This document shows positions 47,766 through 57,797 of a stretch of 64,000 bases of DNA, one piece after another. The stretch's first letter is position 1, and the number at the start of each line of letters is the position of its first letter. Below the pieces are notes generated by a model. That model had not been told where the DNA came from, ran no database searches, and was given only the letters and a program-made list of their open reading frames with translations. The DNA is from Lonicera japonica. Its lineage: Eukaryota; Streptophyta; Magnoliopsida; Dipsacales; Caprifoliaceae. The stretch spans positions 19,127,839 through 19,191,838 of the forward strand of contig CM038465.1 of assembly GCA_021464415.1 (NCBI GenBank), written 5' to 3'. Made by a program: the position numbers and the translations under genes.

Positions 47766-48249
47766 TCCCTTATCAACTCTCACATTTGCTCTATCATAAC
47801 CAAACTCCTCATAATCAATCATCTCTGTGGGTTCGGCCTAAAACTTTTAGCCACCTACAATTATTTTGTTCTCCTCATCATCCTCCAAGCATTTTTCTTT
47901 CCATTTGCAACTTCTTAACCACACGGTTATTTCTACCTATTCCAACTCACTAAAATTGAGTTACTTATTCCTTGTCCACACAATATTATATGAGTTTCTC
48001 AATATAAAACAATGAAATTTTTATATGCTGCAGTAATATGAATTCCTTACTACTATGAGAAAAAAGTACTTGATAGCCTTATAAATCAACTTGGTAAGAC
48101 GCAATGTGGAAAATGAGTTTCTTTAAATATTAAAATATTGGGTACAAATTATGAAAAAATAAATATTTTCACCATCAAAAGTTACTGTTGGTGGATGACA
48201 AATCCTAGAATTGTGGCTGGATATGATGTTGTATGTGCCTTTTTGTGGA
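47766..48249. other. AT-rich spacer
   Basis: No gene or defined repeat is seen. The small frame 47733-47918 has no support. Confidence 0.35.
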
Positions 48250-48254
48250 TAGAG

Positions 48255-51200
48255 TGTGACGCCCCGAATCCCGTTCTGAGGTTTTCACCTCCGGGACCCG
48301 GTTAATCACGGATGCCGTACGCGACGGCAAGTTTAAAATATAAAATTCATGACTTTTGAAAACTTTTCCTCAATAAAATGTCCAGTTTTACAAATACTCG
48401 GTATGTGGAGTTTACTTAAATAAAAACCAAACCTGTAAGGTTTACAAAGCGCATTCACACAAACACAATCATATCTAACTCCACATATATATATAAAAAC
48501 CGTTTGTACAAATCCATAGCCCATTACATAAATAGAAAGAGTTTAATACAACCAACGATTATATACAACCGAGTCCTTAGTTCAAGGACTACAAAAGATA
48601 TAGGACATCAGAGGCTACTAGACTCGTAGACCACGCGCCAATCCCCGATGCTTGACCTGCAAAACTGTTTAGAAAATGGGGTGAGCCAAATCCGGGCTCA
48701 GTGGGAACTATATAAGTTTTATATAGAAAATAATTGTTTTACGTCAGCGCCGTAATTTGAAAACCATGCAGTGCAATGCAACTCACACACCCGTGTGTGC
48801 AAAACCCGCTAGGAATCCCATCCTAGTCACCAGGAAGCTGACTATCCAATCAACCTATCCCATCTGTAGACCTCCCATGGAATACCTTAAGTCGATCCCA
48901 CATTGCTAGTTAATCGTAGATATAACCCTACTTAATACGTTCTCAAGTGTAAATCAAGGCTATACTATGCCATCCAGTACATATACCGTATGTTGTGACA
49001 GTTGGCCAAGTATCTATTATTTTCTCTTTAGTCATAGTACGTTATGAATTCCATACTTGGCCACCTACAAGGCCTTATCCCTACTTCGTTCTCATAACCA
49101 AGCCACGTACTCACACTTGTACGCCAAGTTTCTATGGCCATTAGCTATCAATGCTTTTCACTTTATCTGTTAATACATTATGATTGGCCAACGCTTTCCT
49201 GTGTATATTATGTTCCTTTACGTTAGTGTCTACATCATTGTTCTTACTAAAGGCACACTCGCTCGAGGCAACATATCACCAACCATGCCATACACGTTAT
49301 GATACAATACAATAATAATGATAATCTAAACAATTCACATCCACAACACAACAATCCGTATCATATCTCCAGTATAGTGCCTCAGTTTCACCCCGCGGTC
49401 TGACCAGGCCCAGAACAGAGAATCCAGCAAGTCCCGAAGGATCCCAAGCTCTTGTCCATGTCTCCTCCAGGTGGGGAGTGGTTCAGGGGCTTAGTTCTCC
49501 AAGTAGGTCATTCGGTGATAACCCAAGCGACAGTCACTTTCCCGGGGACAACACCCCGAATAGTTAACGAGGAGAACACCACATACAAACCACATCGACA
49601 CTCTGGAGAAACTACACCAGGCGATACCCTAGTGGGTGATGACCATTAGTAGCCCAACTACTTCCCGGGGACTCACCCTTTGGGTTAGTAGTGGCACACG
49701 GGACCTGCTCCGCTTGCCGGGGAAACTCATCTAACCAAGGACACATAGTCCAGTTGGAAGGCAAGATACCTAGAGTGGGCTCTCCTTTGTGGACACACAC
49801 AACCACCGGCGGAGTCACCGACTTCATTTTCCCTGTGCACGGTTTAGGGCCTTTCACCCATGGGCGGCAATAGGCGGCCCTCCTTCGAGTCACGGCGAGC
49901 TACCCGGTGCTCGGTACTTCATCATATCCAGCCCATATGTGTGATCACAGTAACATGCATCACATTCATTCATTTCCCACAATGAATATCATCATCAATC
50001 ATACATCACACATATGGCTAAGCATCACGTATATAATCATACAAGCGCCCACTCATCCATTTATCATCATTGACATCATCGTCAATCATTTCTACAAGAG
50101 TATTCATTACTCGTATACTTCATACGTTTATCGTCACATGATCATTCTCATAATAAGGCCAATTGATTTGGTAATCGCGTTATACACCTCATCATGTGAT
50201 ACGTGTATTCAACTAAGGCCGTATGTGTTCCATAATGATTCACTAGCTATATCATTAAGCCAAGTATTCATTATTAACCTCATATGTCTCATTACATGTT
50301 TTATGATGATACTCACGTCATCCTTTTCATTAATCCAATTATCCGAGACTTTACCATTTCATCAATAATTCTCGTTATACGGCCTATTGATCCATTATCA
50401 ATATATATATATATTACATATCATCATGTGTTATAAGCATCCTATGATATTTCTCAAGCCACGTTGTCGAGCTAAGCCTTAACTAGTATGGGTCTCGCTT
50501 AATTGGAAGTTTCATGACAACACAACCTTGCCTTACTTAAAACCACAACGATCCATAAGCCACCAAACCAAGGTAATAACATTTCTAAGGTGTATCGGGT
50601 TTGTATACCCTCGCTTGTACTAACCAAAGCCCCTACAAAGCGCAAGACACAACGTTTGTTACTCTTCGTTACGCCCTAACGGGTTCTAGGTTCAACACAC
50701 CTGAATAGAGTTCAACACTCTCAACTATATATGTATACATGCATCTCTATTCCATGTCATCCATAATCAACCATAAATCAAGCACAAATCCCGAAATCCT
50801 CTCAAGCCTAGTTCATTTCCTTAGCGACAGTGAGCATACGGAGTGTAGGTGAGAGAACAAGGCTCACAACATGGTGATAAGTGATGATACATGATATCTA
50901 AGAGATAATCTATTCATATGCATCATTAATCTAAGGTTCACTTCACCCAAACCCCATGAGATGCAAGCAACATGTAGTTGTGAAGAAAATCCCCAATTTG
51001 AGTTCAAAACTCTAATTAAACGAGTAATAAATGGAAATCAAGGGTTTAGTACTAGTGTCCCCACCTTAGAGAAGCAATACCCAGGAGTTGAGGAAGCGTA
51101 GAAGCTATCTCGCCGAAACCCTAGCTCCAATACGAGCTCCAATGGAGGAAGAAGGCGAGAAAGATGATGAATAGCGAAGAATGAAGCGATTCGGCACTCC

Positions 51201-51869
51201 AATCTTGTAGGAGGAAGAAGAGATGACAAGAATCTCCCTCTCTCTCTCTCTCTAGAACTCCCTAAAGAGTGGTGGAAGTGTTTTGCTCAAAAATGACGAG
51301 TGTTGGGTGATAAATGACGTGAAAACGGGTTAAAAACGCTCAAAACCGACTTACAGGTGAACCATGATCGATCATGGGTCCCCCATGATCGATCATGAAG
51401 CGTTCTGGAATTCTCTGGAGGACCATGATCGATCATGGCCTTCCATGATCGATCATGGAAGTCACTACAACGGCAAATGACTTTCCAAGCACGAAACGGA
51501 CCTCCAAACGACCGAATCTCGACTCGGACAAAACACGAAAGTTGTATAGGGCAAAGAAATGAAGACGTGGCCGAAAACGGAGAGTCGTTTGGACATCGGA
51601 TGAAGAAGTTATGGCCTCTCAAAGTTGGCCAGAAATCTACAAATCGCGAAAAGTCGAAACACGCGATTTACGCTTCGGTTTCAACCCGAACCACTCGAAT
51701 AACGTAATGATCACTCCCTCAAACTAAATATATATAACTAACATGACATACTAGAACTATCCGGTCGAGTACGAAGGGCACGGGTTCCAATGCTCACTCT
51801 CAGACGGAGATTAAGCCATACCGGGCTTAAGAGAAGGTCAACGCGAAAAAAGGAACACGGGGCATTACA
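48255..51869 (-). mobile_element. Long gypsy LTR 'D' (3615 bp), solo or chimeric
   Basis: On the reverse strand it begins TGTAATGCCCCGTG and ends GGGGCGTCACA. It carries the family blocks 'cataacttcttcatccgatg' (51609-51590), AAG|GTGGGGAC (51065/51064), 'cactgagcccggatttggct' (48700-48680) and TTTTGCAG|G (48657). It has no direct TSD of its own: TAGAG (48250-48254) precedes it, but the matching TAGAG follows the Cassandra element at 52658-52662. A GC-rich variable middle lies at 49400-49900. Frames there (49452-49893) are not genes. Confidence 0.85.
51362..51458 (-). promoter_or_regulatory. Four CCATGATCGATCATGG palindromes in LTR D U3
   Basis: Perfect 16-bp palindromes at 51362-51377, 51423-51438 and 51443-51458, and a 15/16 copy at 51383-51398, all within 97 bp. 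They lie downstream (reverse strand) of the conserved 'cataacttcttcatcc' block, as do the different palindromes of LTRs B and E. Confidence 0.7.
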
Positions 51870-52020
51870 ATGGGGGAAGGATGTGACGCCCTGCGAGTGA
51901 TGGAGTACTCCCTTAGGTGGAGGAATTGTAGCTCAAAGGGGGCATCCCACACCGGAAGATGGGGGATCCTTGAAAACCCATATAAGTAAGAAACGGTCGC
52001 TAATTAAGTACGAGGCCTTT

Positions 52021-52130
52021 TGGGGGCTCACTGGCTTCGGATCCCATAAGAACTCCGAAGTTAAGTGAGTAGGCGGCCAGAGCAATCCCAGGATGGGTGA
52101 CCCCCCTGGGAAGCTGGTCGTGAGCTCCCG
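52021..52130 (+). promoter_or_regulatory. 5S rRNA-like Pol III promoter domain, Cassandra 1 5' LTR
   Basis: Closely matches the 3' two-thirds of plant 5S rRNA: CCGAAGTTAAG (A-box area, 52055-52065) and AGGATGGGTGACC (52090-52102), followed by 'tgggaagctggtcgtgag' (C-box area). In Cassandra this region is known to act as an internal RNA polymerase III promoter. It is not a functional 5S gene. Confidence 0.9.
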
Positions 52131-52444
52131 AAAACAAATCCGTGAGGGGAGTAGATGGACTGGCCCTGAGGGGTTGCAGGTCGCACTCGCCCAAAGCGGA
52201 CAATATCGTACTGAGGTGGGACCAGGTCGTTACAAATGGTATCAGAGCAGGCCCCGCAGAGTACGGTGTGTCGACGAGGACGTCGATTCCCTTGGGGGGA
52301 AGGATGTGACGCCCTGCGAGTGATGGAGTACTCCCTTAGGTGGAGGAATTGTAGCTCAAAGGGGGCATCCCACACCGGAAGATGAGGGATCCTTGGAAAC
52401 CCATATAAGTAAGAAACGGTCGCTAATTAAGTACGAGGCCTTTT

Positions 52445-52553
52445 GGGGGCTCACTGGCTTCGGATCCCATAAGAACTCCGAAGTTAAGCGAGTAGGCGGC
52501 CAGAGCAATCCCAGGATGGGTGACCCCCCTGGGAAGCTGGTCGTGAGCTCCCG
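52445..52553 (+). promoter_or_regulatory. 5S rRNA-like domain, Cassandra 1 3' LTR
   Basis: Same structure as in the 5' LTR: CCGAAGTTAAG at 52478-52488 and AGGATGGGTGACC at 52513-52525. This copy keeps the 5S-like TTAAGCGAG, whereas the 5' LTR has TTAAGTGAG. Confidence 0.9.
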
Positions 52554-52662
52554 AAAACAAATCCGTGAGGGGAGTAGATGGACTAGCCCTGAGGGGTTGC
52601 AGGTCGCACTCGCCCAAAGCGGACAATATCGTACTGAGGTGGGACCGGGTCGTTACATAGAG

Positions 52663-54363
52663 TATGTGAGGACTATTTTTATAGTGGGATTCATATGTTC
52701 TAGGAAAAAAGTAAATAAATTATATGCCATCCCGATTCAAGATGGACATAAAATTCCAATCAATTTGTTTCGTCCTATTTGAAAAAGACAAATAACCTAA
52801 AAAGAAAAAAGTGAAATAAATAGTCATATCCAATGGAAAATATGAATGAGTTAGTCACTATTAATATATACAACTTGTCTAACACACTTACCGTATTATT
52901 GGATTCTAGAGGTAATTGACGTACGTTTATAAACCTTTTCAATTGTGAGTGCTGGAAATTTTAATTATGCGCCAAAAAGATAGTTTTCTTATTTAGTACC
53001 ATGTTAAAGAAAAAAATAAGTGAGAATCTTATTTGAGAACGAGTCATAATATATATATACATATTATTGAAACACAATTTCCCTCCCCAAGAAAGGACTT
53101 TTTCAAATATTCAATTAAAAATTCACTATTCTAAAGCTTAATGACACAATTTAAACAAGGAAGGAATCTTTATTTTCATAGAAAACGTGTAGAACAATTT
53201 TCTAATATTTATAAAAGCAACCTAAAACATTTAACTTCATGGTATGTCTCTAGATAATACAATTACTTAATTCTTAAAGTAATTACTCATCTCAAATCTC
53301 TCCCTGCCATAGCTATGTAAATCATAATTGGAATTTACAATTATTTTTTAATTTTAAAAATAGCAATACTATCTACACACACATTATCTAGTTAATTTTT
53401 AAATTCCAATTTGGATAGTATAGGAAGTTTGTGATTTTGTTAAAGCTCAGTTCTTTATATTATACTGTTATACATGTTTAGCTGAAAAACTATAAATAAC
53501 CATTCTTCATTTTTATCAAAGCTATTCCACTTTCTATAAGAAATAAATACAATTATTAACAAAATTCCCGATTTATAACAATTTATAGGAAAGCTATACA
53601 TAAAGCATCAATATAATTTTATTAATTATCAATACGTATCTCACACGATAGCTGTATAAACATCCATCCACCTCCTCTTCCTCCTCGACCTAATACCGGT
53701 ACTAGACGGAATATACTACTCACAAATGCACCCCATCTTACCATGGGTCAGTGTACTGGTAACCAGATTTATGGCACCCCGTCTTTACCATAGGTCTGTG
53801 CAATAATATAACTCAAGCATTTCTATACCGGGGCTTGTCCGGTTCCAACAATCTCAATATTTTTCATAACAATTTATATACTTAACCCATAGTGTTTATC
53901 AAAGGCTGTCTCACACAATTAATGGGAATAATTAATCTGCTTTAGAACAATATAAACTCAAGTATTCATTTTAATTCTAAAAATAAAGTTTCTGTAAGTG
54001 TATACCATGCTTTACACGTCAATTTACTATAAAAATATTAATTCCCACGGTTATGTAATCCAAAATTGAGCAAACACTAGATTTATTAGAATCGTCATCA
54101 AGAAATCAATACATGTCTAATAACTAGTCAAAATATGATTTAAGAGTGATTTCTATTCTGAAAATTTAGGAATGTAAGTAGAAATCTCAAGTATTAGACA
54201 TGTATATGATGTTTCTAGCCATTTCGGTACCAAATTCTCAATTAAACACTTAAATATAGACATGCAATACAATCAGTCTCCACTTTCATCAAATATAACC
54301 AATATACCATCAATAATAAAGCTCAAAATGTTTAATCCATGGCTATATGTGAGAATTCGCAAA
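52663..54363. other. AT-rich intergenic DNA
   Basis: No gene is seen. Two related words, 'ccatcttaccatgggtcagtg' and 'ccgtctttaccataggtctgtg' (53728 and 53782), form a loose pair in a GC-richer patch at 53650-53860, possibly an old LTR fragment. Confidence 0.4.
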
Positions 54364-55901
54364 TGCGACCCCCGGGTCTCGCTCCCATTGTTGGGCGTCT
54401 GAAACGTCGAAAAGGATTCTGTCGTTCCATTTGCTTCGATCGGTGTTGATAATTCATATCCCGTGTCCCTATGTTCTATTTCTAGATGCAAAAGGGTTCA
54501 TTCAGAGTCGCCAGTACGTTTTACGAGAAAACGGACAAAATAGTTGTGTAAGAGAAGAGGCTACAGATAAGCCTTTTTTTACACGTTTGTCTACGAAATC
54601 AGGATTCTATAGGGTTCGGGAACTATATTACGGTTTGGGAAGGTGTTAAGCACCCATTCCGCCCTTTCGGTCTCTAATGGTCTTTTATATATTTATTATA
54701 TGTTGAAAAACTTGGATGCTTTTACCGATAGTCTATTACTTTTTAAGTGAAAACCCTAATTTGGGAAAACGGGGAAAGGGATGAAAACCTCTGTGTTCCG
54801 AGATCCAATGTTTAGTTTTAGAAAAGATATATAAATACAAGTGACAAGAGTTGTTTTACTTTAGAGGGAGTTTTACCGTGTTATTTCTCAGATAACAACG
54901 ATTTTTCTCGGTTTTTGACTTGTTTTTGAAAAAGTTTGGATCTTATATTGGAACTAATTCAATATGGAATTAGAACTCTTGAGGGGAGTTCTACCAGACG
55001 TATCACAATCTATGAAACATATAGGATATACCTGGTTTTTAATTTCTGAGCAAGTTTTACCGGTTCGAGTTTTGAAAACAGGATTTTATCCAGATGATAA
55101 TGTACTTACTCTTCTGGTTTTGCAAATGGTTTTATCAGGGTCTTTCGTTTTGAAAACGGTAGACTATTTGTAACTTGTCAATAAGTTTATTCAAATAAAA
55201 CGTGGACAAAACAACAGAAGTAAAACAAGTATACAGATATTTAATGTTATATACTAGAAGAGACTTTCTTTACCTTCCCGACGAGAATAATAATAAGAAA
55301 GAAAATATAATATGGCAGAGAGATATCCGGCGATAATAATCTTTTCCTCCTTCAGATATTTTCGGGAATTCGGTTCCAGAGACGGGACACGTCGAGTGTC
55401 GAGAATAGATTCGATAATTCTTCAGAAATGAGAATCGAGAATGCTTGATGAAAGACTAGAAAATCATATATAAGCCAATAATTCTTCAATCCCCAGTTGC
55501 TGTCCTGAACCCTTGAGGGGTGTTGGCCTATTTATACTGCTCGGGGAGGATTGTCGCGCGACACTTCCCTAAAAGGGGCATATGTCGCGCGACAATGTGT
55601 CCAATGTCGCCCGACAAATGGTTGAAGTGATGTCTCTGACAGACTGATTTTTCAGAGAGTGGATGGTCGGGGTCAGAGGGGTTTGTCGTGCGACATAGGA
55701 GTGATTGTCGCGTGACATATCAGTGATTGTCGCGCGACATACTGATATGTCGTGCGACAATCCTACTTAAAAATAGGTTTGTTGGCCAACAAACCCTTTC
55801 GGGGTAGTTTCGGGTGCTCAGGTGGATCCCGTACTCCAAAAAACAGTAGTTCTCGAAGGTCGTTAGGGTTCTTGCGGGGGTCACGGATCGGGGTGTCTAC
55901 A
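54364..55901 (-). mobile_element. Tat/Ogre-like LTR 'T2' (about 1.54 kb, probable 3' LTR)
   Basis: On the reverse strand it starts TGTAGACACCCCGATCCGTG (55901) and is placed to end at GGGGGTCGCA (54364). It carries a palindrome cluster, a TATAAATA box, 'tcgggaaggtaaag' (55275-55290 inverted) and, near the end, 'accgaaagggcggaatgggt' with 'cttaacacc'. The reverse-strand neighbour upstream is a tandem array (56060-56640), the arrangement known for Tat-lineage 3' UTRs, so this is best read as a 3' LTR. No TSD was verified. The frames 54273-54649 and 54964-55173 are not genes. Confidence 0.75.
55529..55759 (-). promoter_or_regulatory. Seven TGTCGCGCGACA boxes and TATA in LTR T2
   Basis: Perfect boxes at 55552-55563, 55583-55594 and 55728-55739. 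One-mismatch boxes at 55605 (TGTCGCCCGACA), 55684 and 55748 (TGTCGTGCGACA) and 55706 (TGTCGCGTGACA). On the reverse strand the TATAAATA box (55536-55529) lies about 15 bp beyond the last box. The mismatches are mostly single CpG transitions, as expected from methylated cytosine decay. Confidence 0.75.
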
Positions 55902-56059
55902 GACCCTCTCGACTCAAGCTCCTTGCTTGCAAGGAATTGAGGCGACTGGAAGAGACCATGATCCATGGCTCCCGCAAGAACTCTAAGGAAGTGTGTGTAT
56001 GCAAAAAGTGCTCGCAAATGCCTCTAGAGAGGGCTTGTGTTACCTCTTTGCCTCCTTCG
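55902..56059 (-). other. Spacer between LTR T2 and its tandem array
   Basis: No gene is seen. The reverse-strand frame 55763-56017 crosses the LTR end and is an artefact. Confidence 0.4.
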
Positions 56060-56760
56060 AGGACTTTTATTTGCTCCATTCGCCTCTGATGGGAGGACTA
56101 CCATTGCTCCATTAGCCTCAGATGGGAGGACTACCATTTGTTCCACTTTGCGCCTCAGGTGGGAGGACTACCATTGCTTCACTGTGCCTCTCTGGGAGGG
56201 CTTTTGATCTTCTCGCCTCAGGTGGGAGGACTACCATTGCTACACTGTGCATCTCTGCGAGGGCTTTGCCTCAGGTAGGAGGACTACCATTGCTACACTG
56301 TGCCTCTCTAGGAGGGCTTTTGATCTTCTCGCCTCAGGTGGGAGGACTACCATTGCTACACTGTGCCTCTCTGGGAGGGCTTTGCCTCAGGTGGGAGGAC
56401 TACCATTGCTACACTGTGCCTCTTTGGGAGGGCTTTTGATCTTCTCGCCTCAGGTGGGAGGACTACCATTGCTACACTGTGCCTCTCTGGGAGAGCTTTT
56501 GATCTTCTCGCCTCAGGTGGGAGGACTACCATTGCTACACTGTGCCTCTCTAGGAGGGCTTTTGATCTTCTCGCCTCAGGTGGGAGGACTACCATTGCTA
56601 CACTGTGCCTTTCCGGGAGGGCTTCTGATCTGTAAGAAGAAAGAAAATTGCCTCTGGGAGGGCTTTGTGAGTATTTTTGCCTCTGGCGAGGGCTTGTGTT
56701 TGTGATTTGCCTCTGGCGAGGGCTTGTGTTTGTGATTTGCCTCTGTCGAGGGCTTGTGTT
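56060..56760 (-). repeat. About 63-bp tandem array of the Tat 3' UTR
   Basis: About nine copies of a unit made of 'gcctcaggtgggagg', 'actaccattgctacactgtg' and 'cctctctgggagggc' plus 'ttttgatcttctc', some lacking the last part. It decays after 56640 into 'gcctctggcgagggcttgtg' repeats. Long frames on both strands (56122-56705) are artefacts of a unit length divisible by three. Confidence 0.92.
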
Positions 56761-57540
56761 GTACTATGGTTAATTTGATTGTTGCCTCTCTTAGACTACT
56801 AGAGTGAGAGAGAGAAATTTTACGAGGGTGAAAAGAGCCTCTCGGGGTTTAATCTTTATCCGGATGTCCGTTTTTCTGTATCTTTCTAAACTTTACTCTC
56901 ATGTTTTACTCGAGTAAAGATACTTCTCTCGGAAGACAGTTTTCGGATTTGTTTTTTCTCTACGTAGAGTGACGATTCGAGTTTTCCAAACCATCTCTTC
57001 TGTATCGTGCTGAAAAGAAAATTTGTTTGAAAGTTGAATCTCTGATCTCTGTTCTCTTCTTAGTTTTCTCTTTTGGTGGGCCCACATCGTATTCTATTTT
57101 TCGATGCCCTTATTTCTCCCTCTTTTGGGAAAGACTTTTCCTGGCCTTCTCTGTTTTCGACCAAGAGTCTTTCTATCCCTTTGTCGTGATCAGGAGCCTT
57201 ACACGAAGCCCTGAGTCGGGTTTGACCTAGCTGTCACTTTTGGTGTGGCTCTCCCTGTCACTCTGCATTCCTGTTTCGCTGGCTCGCTTTGGGCGCTCAT
57301 GCGGGTTCTTTCTCTTTTCTACTCTTTCAATTTTTTCTATTCCCGTCTTATCTTGATATTTTACATTTTCTCATTAATGGTCTCGGAGATCAGAGATTAA
57401 TTTAATCCTTGTATTTCGTCCTTGCATTTTTGGAGAGATGATTTGGAAGTCTTTTTCTCGAATTTTCATCCTGGGTGTGAGGTATTTAGCAAGTTTTTCG
57501 AAAACTATTTCTCTGAAGTGCCCCTGCAGGAGATAAAATG
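56761..57540 (-). other. Tat-like internal 3' region
   Basis: No gene is supported. 57200-57340 is collinear with 18740-18890 of the other Tat-like region. It separates the array from the divergent PMD promoter. Confidence 0.5.
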
Positions 57541-57576
57541 AGACAAAGGTCAAAAAATCAGGGGAGGGGACCAATA

Positions 57577-57659
57577 TGTCGCGCGACATTTCGATGCAGG
57601 GCTCTTTGTCGCGCGACAATGTGCCCATTTGTCGCGCGACAAACTGCTTCATTATATAA
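57577..57659 (+). promoter_or_regulatory. Promoter of the PMD gene: three TGTCGCGCGACA boxes plus TATA
   Basis: Perfect 12-bp palindromes at 57577-57588, 57607-57618 and 57630-57641, then TTATATAA at 57652-57659. A CT-rich leader runs to the ATG at 57798. The same palindrome marks the U3 of LTRs T1 and T2, where it also stops within a few tens of bases of the TATA box. No other part of this promoter resembles those LTRs closely, so the boxes are a shared module rather than a copied LTR. Confidence 0.75.
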
Positions 57660-57797
57660 GTTCCTTGCTGAGCTCATTCCACCTCATTCTCTCCTTTCTC
57701 TTTCTCTCTTTAGCTCACTTTATCTCTTCTCTCAAGCGCGGAAGCCCTGCCGCTTTTCTGATTTTTTTGACTTTCTCACTACTCTCCATATACACAG

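Larger units (their letters stand above)
51882..52657 (+). mobile_element. Cassandra TRIM retrotransposon 1
   Basis: Two 353-bp LTRs (51882-52234 and 52305-52657), each TGTGACGCCC...TTACA, differ at about five positions by eye. Between them is a 70-bp internal region with only a primer-binding site (TGGTATCAGAGC, 52237-52248) and a polypurine tract (TTGGGGGGAAGGA, 52292-52304). Each LTR holds a 5S rRNA-derived domain, the hallmark of Cassandra, a non-coding element that depends on proteins from other retrotransposons. TAGAG follows it (52658) but does not directly precede it: the 12 bp before 51882 read ATGGGGGAAGGA, like a collapsed Cassandra internal region. The frames 52000-52782 are artefacts. 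Confidence 0.95.

Noticed and set aside
49452..49893. Short GC-rich frames on both strands
   Set aside because: They lie in the variable middle of gypsy LTR D and have no relatives in the other LTRs.
52021..52553. Functional 5S rRNA genes
   Set aside because: The 5S-like part lies inside Cassandra LTRs, lacks the proper 5' third of 5S rRNA and is bounded by LTR ends, a primer site and a polypurine tract.
56122..56705. Long repetitive open frames on both strands
   Set aside because: Produced by a tandem unit of length divisible by three in the Tat 3' UTR array.
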